Shown here piece by piece: positions 59,328 through 64,000 of a stretch of DNA of 64,000 nucleotides. The notes under the pieces are model-generated. The model searched no databases and was not told the DNA's origin. It was given only the letters and a program-made list of their open reading frames with translations. The DNA lies in the NCBI GenBank assembly GCA_016711875.1, contig JADJSD010000001.1, forward strand, positions 310,001-374,000. The letters are read 5' to 3'. The position numbers and the translations under genes were made by a program. How positions within the stretch are numbered: position 1 is the stretch's first letter; every line of letters begins with the position of its first letter. Source of the stretch: Betaproteobacteria bacterium (GTDB lineage Bacteria; Pseudomonadota; Gammaproteobacteria; Burkholderiales; Usitatibacteraceae).

Positions 59328-59812
59328 GGGCACGCCTTCCGGACGGCCGGCCCGTTGGCGGCGATGAAGTGGGCGAAGAGCTGCTCCTGGCCCAGCTTGT
59401 CCGTGCCCTTGTAGACGCCGATGGGCCGCTTGTCGCGCGAATTCTCGTCCCAGCGCACGCTCACGCCCTCGGTGAGCGGCTGGCGGAAGGTCTCGGCGAC
59501 CAGCTTCACTTCCGCGGTCGTCGCCACCTTGAGCGGCAATTGCGAGCGCCGCGCCGGATCGCCGAACTCGAGCCGCAGGTCGCCCTTGTCGCTGCGCTTC
59601 ACCTCGAAGATGCCCTCGAAGCCGGGCATGTCCACCGTGTAGCAACCCAGCAGCGCCCCGGTGCGATCGGCCTTGAGCTGCTTCTGCACCGCCGGGCCTT
59701 CGCAGGGGGTGTTCTGGTAGACGGTGCGGCCGTTCGTCACGCACTTGAAGACGTCGTTGGCGCTCGCGGGGAACGCGGCGGCGAGGAGGGCCAGGGGGGC
59801 CAGTCGCTTCAT
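59324..59812 (-). CDS. DUF4124 domain secreted protein
   Basis: 162 residues with signal peptide (LAPLALLAAAFPASA) and a DUF4124 segment: DVFKCVTNGRTVYQNTPCEG, with its conserved Cys pair. The C-terminal part is unique. DUF4124 proteins are common exported proteins of betaproteobacteria, of unknown function. It is the first gene of the overlapping series down to the GFA gene. Confidence 0.88.
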   Translation of the reverse strand: MKRLAPLALLAAAFPASANDVFKCVTNGRTVYQNTPCEGPAVQKQLKADRTGALLGCYTVDMPGFEGIFEVKRSDKGDLRLEFGDPARRSQLPLKVATTAEVKLVAETFRQPLTEGVSVRWDENSRDKRPIGVYKGTDKLGQEQLFAHFIAANGPAVRKACP

Positions 59813-59848
59813 GATCGGGATCCTGTGTCGGGTAAAGGGTTGTCGTGT

Positions 59849-60883
59849 TCAGGCGCCGGCGAGGCGGCGGGTCAGCTCGGCCGCGGGAATATCGAGGCAG
59901 CCTCCCGCATTCTGCCCCGACCACAGGGGCGAGAAGTCACCACTTCCCGTGGCCTCGGCCCGGGCGCGGATCGGGGCGATGGCCGCCGTGGCGAGCGGGA
60001 ACGCGGGCGCCATTGGGCTCATCGGCCCCCGCTCGCGCATGATGCGGTTCACGATTCCCCGCGCAGGCCGGCCGGTGAAGAGGTTGGTGAGGGCCGTGTG
60101 GCGCGCCACTTCGCCCTTGAGCGCCGCGCGGTGCATCGCGCTCGTCGTGGCCTCCGGGCACAGCAGGTACGCCGTGCCCACCTGCACGCCCGCCGCGCCG
60201 AGCGCGAGAGCCGCCTGCACGCCCGCGCGGTCCGCGATGCCGCCGGCGGCGATCACGGGCACCCTCACCGCGCGCACCACCTGCGGCACCAGCGCGAAGG
60301 TGCCCACCTGCGTCGTGAGGTCGTCCGTGAGGAACATCCCGCGGTGCCCGCCCGCCTCCACGCCCTGCGCGATCACGGCGTCCACGCCATGGCGCTCGAG
60401 CCAGAGCGCTTCGTCCACGGTGGTCGCCGAGGACAGCACCTTCGAGCCCCAGGATTTCACGCGCGCGAGCAGCCCCGGCGAAGGCAGCCCGAAGTGGAAA
60501 CTCACGACCGCGGGCCGGAAGCGCTCGAGCACGTCGACCGCCTCGGCGCTGAACGGCAGCCGCCCCGGCCCGGCCGGAATCGTCGCCGGGTCGATGCCGA
60601 AAAGCGTGAAGTACGGCGCGAGCGCGGCCCGCCACGCCTTTTCGCGGGCGTCATCGGGCACGGGCGTTTCGTGGCAGAAGAAGTTCACGTTGAAGGGCTT
60701 CGTGGTGCCCGCGCGCAGGGCTTCCAGTTCCCGGGCAATCGCCTCGGGAGAGAGCATCGCGCACGGCAGCGACCCCAAGCCACCCGCGTTCGACACGGCG
60801 ATGGCGAGCGCGCTCCCCTGCACGCCCGCCATGGGTGCCTGGATGATCGGGTGCTCGATGGGCACCAAGTCGCCGAGCTTCAC
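59849..60883 (-). CDS. nitronate monooxygenase-family flavoprotein
   Basis: 344-residue TIM-barrel FMN enzyme of the NMO/2-nitropropane dioxygenase family: PIIQAPMAGVQGSALAIAVS, NVNFFCHETP, DAVIAQGVEAGGHRGMFLTD, and PVIAAGGIADRAGVQAALAL. The class I motifs are present, so it may detoxify nitronates. The start is GTG at 60883 overlapping the HxlR stop by GTGA, so the regulator gene lies directly upstream. Confidence 0.94.
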   Translation of the reverse strand: MKLGDLVPIEHPIIQAPMAGVQGSALAIAVSNAGGLGSLPCAMLSPEAIARELEALRAGTTKPFNVNFFCHETPVPDDAREKAWRAALAPYFTLFGIDPATIPAGPGRLPFSAEAVDVLERFRPAVVSFHFGLPSPGLLARVKSWGSKVLSSATTVDEALWLERHGVDAVIAQGVEAGGHRGMFLTDDLTTQVGTFALVPQVVRAVRVPVIAAGGIADRAGVQAALALGAAGVQVGTAYLLCPEATTSAMHRAALKGEVARHTALTNLFTGRPARGIVNRIMRERGPMSPMAPAFPLATAAIAPIRARAEATGSGDFSPLWSGQNAGGCLDIPAAELTRRLAGA

Positions 60884-61272
60884 GTCAGCCGTTCCTTCGC
60901 CGACCGGTCCGGATCATCCGATCCCGCGGCCGGCATCGAGACCATTCGCGCGGGCATGTGCGTCTCCGACCAGGCCTTGAGCGCCTCCAGCACGGGCAGC
61001 AACGAATGTCCCAGCGGCGTGGGCGAGTACTCGACACGCGGCGGAACCTCCGGATAGACGCGACGCGACACGAGCCCGTCCCGCTCCAGCTCCCGAAGCT
61101 GGTTGGTGAGCATGCGTTGCGTGATGGCCGGCATGAGGCGCCGAAGTTCGTTGAACCGCCGCGTCTGCTCGACCAGCCGGAAGAGAATGATCGATTTCCA
61201 CTTGCCGCCGATGATGTCCAGCGCGGCTTCCACCGGGCAGTTCGTGTAGGCGACGTGGCGCTGCTTTCGCAT
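60880..61272 (-). CDS. HxlR-family transcriptional regulator
   Basis: 130-residue winged-helix protein: CPVEAALDIIGGKWKSIILF, RRFNELRRLMPAITQRMLTN and GLVSRRVYPEVPPRVEYSPT are the family core; the conserved Cys in YTNCPVE may sense reactive electrophiles. It is coupled to the nitronate monooxygenase gene and divergent from a MAPEG gene, so it probably controls both. The 132-base gap contains GGTA...TACC-type half-sites near 61281-61301 that could be its operator. Confidence 0.93.
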   Translation of the reverse strand: MRKQRHVAYTNCPVEAALDIIGGKWKSIILFRLVEQTRRFNELRRLMPAITQRMLTNQLRELERDGLVSRRVYPEVPPRVEYSPTPLGHSLLPVLEALKAWSETHMPARMVSMPAAGSDDPDRSAKERLT

Positions 61273-61404
61273 GGGACCTCGGTATCAAATAGGACACTAC
61301 CGGCGCCAAATGTGCGTACTTGTGCGGCGTGCTGCGTGACCTTAGCCTCCCGTTCTTCGAAGTTCAACCCCGTCGGCCAAGGTCGACGAAATCGAGGGAC
61401 GCAA

Positions 61405-61812
61405 ATGGCGAAGATGACGAGCGAGACATACTGGCTGGCCGCCACGGTGGCGATGACCGCGGTCTTCTGGGTGCCCTACATCGTGAATCGCCTGGCCGAG
61501 CACGGCTGGCTGAACGGGCTATGGGATCCCCACGGAATCACCCACACCGCGCGACCCTGGGCCGACCGGATGATGCGGGCGCACCGCAACGCGATCGAGA
61601 ACCTCTGCATCTTCGCGCCCCTGGCCCTCATGGTCGCCTGGACCGGCGCGGGGACGGCGACGACGGCGACGGCCGCGATGGTCTACTTCTTCGCGCGGCT
61701 CGGGCATTTCGTCGTCTTCACGTTCGGCGTGCCCGTACTTCGCGTGGCGCTCTTTCTCGTCGGCTTCGGATGCCAGGCGGCCATGGCCTACGCCCTGCTC
61801 GGGCGAGCCTAG
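61405..61812 (+). CDS. MAPEG-family membrane protein
   Basis: 135 residues with four helices and the MAPEG pattern RMMRAHRNAIENLCIFAPLA, preceded by ATVAMTAVFWVPYIVNRLAE. Members include glutathione-dependent enzymes and unknown bacterial homologues. GAGGG precedes the ATG at 61405 by about six bases. It is divergent from the HxlR/NMO pair. Confidence 0.9.
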   Translation: MAKMTSETYWLAATVAMTAVFWVPYIVNRLAEHGWLNGLWDPHGITHTARPWADRMMRAHRNAIENLCIFAPLALMVAWTGAGTATTATAAMVYFFARLGHFVVFTFGVPVLRVALFLVGFGCQAAMAYALLGRA

Positions 61813-61848
61813 GCCGGCATCGGGGCTCGCGATGACCCGGTCGCGACT

Positions 61849-62223
61849 TCAGGAATCGGCCGCCTTCGCCTCGAAAAGCTCGATCGGGTTGCCCGAAGGG
61901 TCTTCCACGAGCACTTGGCGCCCCCCGGGGCCCTTGATGGGCTTGCTGCGCACCAGGGCGCCGGCAAGGTTCAGCTTGGCGAGGGTGGCATCGAGGTCCT
62001 TCACCTCGATGACGAGCCGGTTCCACCCGCCGGGCTTGGGCATGGAGCCGTCGGGCAGCTTCTTGCGGGCGGACGTGCCCGGCCCGCTCAGCCACAGGGA
62101 GAGACCCTTGCATTTCACGATCGCGAAGGGCGGCCCCCAACGGTCGGCCAGCTTGAACCCGAGCGCCTGGTAGAACGGCAGCGAGTTGTCGACATCGTCG
62201 ACGAGGTAACGGACCGTGGCCAC
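61849..62223 (-). CDS. VOC-family protein
   Basis: 124 residues: VRYLVDDVDNSLPFYQALGF, GWNRLVIEVKDLDATLAKLN, and VLVEDPSGNPIELFEAKA, the usual glyoxalase-like repeat. The start is GTG at 62223 with GGAG seven bases upstream. It stands alone, 80 bases from the GNAT gene upstream. Substrate unknown. Confidence 0.9.
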   Translation of the reverse strand: MATVRYLVDDVDNSLPFYQALGFKLADRWGPPFAIVKCKGLSLWLSGPGTSARKKLPDGSMPKPGGWNRLVIEVKDLDATLAKLNLAGALVRSKPIKGPGGRQVLVEDPSGNPIELFEAKAADS

Positions 62224-62303
62224 GCTGATCTCCCGGAAGGAATCCGCGGCCAATCTACCCCGAAATGGCGATCCCGAGTCCCGGGAGTCCGAACCGCCCG
62301 CCC

Positions 62304-62780
62304 TCAGAGCTCCCGCGAATAGACGATGAAGCCGTGGTGCCCCGCGACCCTGTCGTAGAGCGCCCGGCCCGCCGCGTTGTCCGAGCGGGTCTGCCAGTAC
62401 ACGCGGCTGCATCCCTTCGCGATCGCCGCCTCGGCGACCGATTCGATCAGCCGCCGCCCGATGCCGCGGCCTCGAAGCGCCGGCAGCGTGAAGAGATCCT
62501 GCAGGTAGCACACGTCCGTGAGGCGCGTGGTGCTGCGGTGGAAGAGATAGTGCGCGAGACCCACGATCCGGCCGCCCTCCTCCGCCACGAGCGCATGGAC
62601 GGGCTCCGCGGCATCGAGGAAGCGCTCCCAGGTCGACTCGGTGATGGCCTCCGGCAGCGCGGTCTCGCCGCTTCGGCCATAGAACGCGTTGTAGCCGTCC
62701 CACAGCGGACGCCAAGCCTCGCGATCCTCGCGGTGCAGGGGCCTCACGGTGACCGGGGCGGGATCAGGCGTCGCGCTCAA
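62304..62780 (-). CDS. GNAT-family N-acetyltransferase
   Basis: 158 residues: CYLQDLFTLPALRGRGIGRR is motif A and VYWQTRSDNAAGRALYDRVA is the C-terminal motif of the GNAT group with a Trp-Gln-Thr strand. The start is TTG at 62780, inside the last 17 bases of the methyltransferase gene, with a GGGA nine bases before it. Substrate unknown. Confidence 0.88.
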   Translation of the reverse strand: MSATPDPAPVTVRPLHREDREAWRPLWDGYNAFYGRSGETALPEAITESTWERFLDAAEPVHALVAEEGGRIVGLAHYLFHRSTTRLTDVCYLQDLFTLPALRGRGIGRRLIESVAEAAIAKGCSRVYWQTRSDNAAGRALYDRVAGHHGFIVYSREL

Positions 62781-63342
62781 GGACGATTTCCCACAGGGCC
62801 TTCGGGTTCGCGTACTTCGCCGTCACGTAGTGCTCCTTCGAGATCGCGCGCCAGCCGGTCGCGAAGAGCCGGTCCACCGCGACGGCGTCGAAGAACCGCT
62901 TCGGCTCGCCCTCGACGAGGTAGTAGTCGTCCTCGATCTTCGGGTGACCGCTCGCGCCGTAATGGTAATCCTCCGTGGAATTGAGGCGGCACAGGAGGAG
63001 GCCGCCCGGACGAAGCGCCTCGCGGATGCGCGCGACCAGCGCCATGGTGTCGGCCCAAGGGAAGTAATGCAGCGACAGGCTCGCCACCACGGCCCCGTAG
63101 CCATCGCGGGCGACCGGCCACGGGTCGCGGATGTCGCGGCTCAGGACCGTCGCGGAAGGAGCCGCTTGCCGCGCGCGATCCGCCGCCTTGGCATCGAGCT
63201 CGAGGGCGATCACCTCGAGGCCCGCTCCGGCGAGCACCGCCGTGTCGGCCCCCGATCCGCAGCCCAGTTCGAGCACCGGCGCGGCGCCGCAGGATGCGAC
63301 CGTGCGAACGATCCAGCGTTCGAGCCAGGGGTCTTCGTGCAT
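62764..63342 (-). CDS. class I SAM-dependent methyltransferase
   Basis: 192 residues with the SAM-binding motif VLELGCGSGADTAVLAGAGL, the acidic motif II EVIALELDAKA, DIRDPWPVARDGYGAVVASL, and a Methyltransf_11-like end. ATG 63342 is the only sensible start. It lies upstream of, and slightly overlaps, the GNAT gene. Substrate unknown. Confidence 0.9.
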   Translation of the reverse strand: MHEDPWLERWIVRTVASCGAAPVLELGCGSGADTAVLAGAGLEVIALELDAKAADRARQAAPSATVLSRDIRDPWPVARDGYGAVVASLSLHYFPWADTMALVARIREALRPGGLLLCRLNSTEDYHYGASGHPKIEDDYYLVEGEPKRFFDAVAVDRLFATGWRAISKEHYVTAKYANPKALWEIVLERDA

Positions 63343-63383
63343 GCGACAGGACGGTGGTTTCTCGGCGGAAAGGCCCGCGGGCC

Positions 63384-63418
63384 GCTACGGGCTACGGGCT
63401 ACGGGCTCCGGGCGACGG
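63384..63418 (+). repeat. short tandem heptamer repeat
   Basis: Five head-to-tail units of GCTACGG (three exact, two with one substitution each) fill 35 bases and include the stop codon of the AraC-type gene (TAG on the minus strand). It may be a slippage-prone tract that fixes or moves the C-terminus of that protein. Confidence 0.7.
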
Positions 63419-64000
63419 GAAGGCAGATATCGGTATGGTTGAGACGGCGGCGCGCATCGACCCGCGCCGCGTGGTAGATCTCCACCGCCGGCAGGCCGAC
63501 CAGATTGTATCGGGGAAGCGCGAGGGCGCGAGGGAAGATCGCCGCGTAGGCCGCCGGCAGCGTCTCGAACGACCCCGCGTGCGTGGTGAGCGCGAAGTCG
63601 CCGCCGGGGAAATGCCGGCACGCGACGCCGTCTTCCGGCGCGAGTTGCGCGGGAACGACGAGCGCCGCGTCGAAGCGGAGCTTGTCCGGCGGTGTCACGC
63701 CCGGCGCGTCGTGCCCGATGCCCATCCAGATCCGCGGCCCAGGGATGCGACGCTTCGCCGCCCATCGCTCCAGCCGCGTGAAGAGCGAATCCGGCACGGC
63801 CTCGTAGGGGCCGACGTGGCGCACGAAGGCGAGCATCGACGCCCTCAGGCGCACCACCTTCGTCGCGGATAGCGCGAACGCTTCCCCGCCCTCGCCTGCC
63901 GCCCGCGCCGGCAACGGGTGGCGCGGCACGCGCTCGCGGATCCAATCGCGATACTCGCCGGGCGAACGGCCGAAGCGGCGGCGGAACGCCCGCGAGAAGG
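63399..64000 (-). CDS. AraC-family regulator with GyrI-like domain, C-terminal part
   Basis: The visible 200 residues begin at the right edge in the second AraC helix-turn-helix (AFRRRFGRSPGEYRDWIRER) and continue into a GyrI-like effector-binding domain: ASMLAFVRHVGPYEAVPDSL, PRIWMGIGHDAPGVTPPDKL, and FALTTHAGSFETLPAAYAAI. This is the layout of the AraC-GyrI multidrug-sensing group. The N-terminal half lies beyond the window. The stop is inside the heptamer repeat. Confidence 0.9.
   Translation of the reverse strand, partial: FSRAFRRRFGRSPGEYRDWIRERVPRHPLPARAAGEGGEAFALSATKVVRLRASMLAFVRHVGPYEAVPDSLFTRLERWAAKRRIPGPRIWMGIGHDAPGVTPPDKLRFDAALVVPAQLAPEDGVACRHFPGGDFALTTHAGSFETLPAAYAAIFPRALALPRYNLVGLPAVEIYHAARVDARRRLNHTDICLPVARSP

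Noticed and set aside
1..64000. CRISPR arrays, insertion sequences, integrases, attachment sites or prophage genes
   Set aside because: I looked for repeated spacers, transposase motifs and tRNA-linked integrases and saw none; the tRNA-Sec flank carries no direct repeat.

Overview
The window is GC-rich, gene-dense bacterial DNA. Several gene orders point to a betaproteobacterium: pilB-pilC-pilD-coaE-zapD-yacG, the cox operon with ctaG and a 41-residue cytochrome oxidase small assembly protein, hemA-prfA-prmC-grxD, and a DUF2788 gene. I cannot name the genus from sequence alone. There is no rRNA, insertion sequence, prophage or CRISPR array, and no gene-free stretch longer than about 250 bases.

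Layout. 1-4.5 kb (minus): cytochrome c oxidase operon (coxB with a fused cytochrome c domain, coxA, small assembly protein, ctaG, DUF2970, start of coxC) behind a DUF2244 gene and a promoter with an FNR/Anr-like box. 4.5-10.1 kb (minus): yacG, zapD, coaE and the type IV pilus genes pilD, pilC, pilB. 10.1-16.2 kb: glutathione peroxidase, a DUF2256/iron-sulfur photolyase pair, hemA-prfA-prmC and grxD. 16.2-26.8 kb: molybdate and tungstate genes: a ModE-type regulator, a ModE-like operator, modABC, tupBCA, an extra ModA-like binding protein, and two one-component regulators that pair different DNA-binding domains with the same periplasmic-binding-protein-like sensor domain. A frameshifted LysR gene and an aldehyde dehydrogenase lie between them.

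26.8-41.1 kb is a selenium and formate region. The minus strand carries fdnG-fdnH-fdnI-fdhE-selA-selB-selC(tRNA-Sec)-gcvH-like-dsrE-like without a strand break. FdnG has an in-frame TGA at the selenocysteine position with a SECIS-like hairpin. A Tat-exported transglutaminase-like protein, a PCC/DUF296 protein, a secreted DsrE-like protein, a SelD that itself has an in-frame TGA at the catalytic position, an AhpD-like protein and an exported rhodanese follow. At 41.2-44.3 kb a molbindin (Mop) starts an operon with a BtuCDF-type importer that resembles MolBCA. Together these could bring in Mo or W, charge and insert selenocysteine, and assemble a periplasmic membrane-bound formate dehydrogenase; fdhD and the Moco biosynthesis genes are not in the window.

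44.3-64 kb holds an SDR, DUF2189/DUF2788, a K+ channel, a flavin-type oxidase, an amino-acid-type binding protein, a GAF-adenylate cyclase and then a long, mostly minus-strand series of small overlapping genes (GNAT, VOC, GFA, GST, DinB, YdeI, DUF3052, thioesterase, HD, DUF4124, nitronate monooxygenase/HxlR, MAPEG, methyltransferase), ending in a partial AraC-type regulator.

Seven reading-frame breaks (LysR, selA, fdhE, fdnG twice, DsrE, K+ channel) are each one base and most lie in short homopolymers or GC repeats, with conserved protein on both sides. I read them as probable consensus errors, but five fall in the formate/selenium region, so real decay cannot be excluded here.
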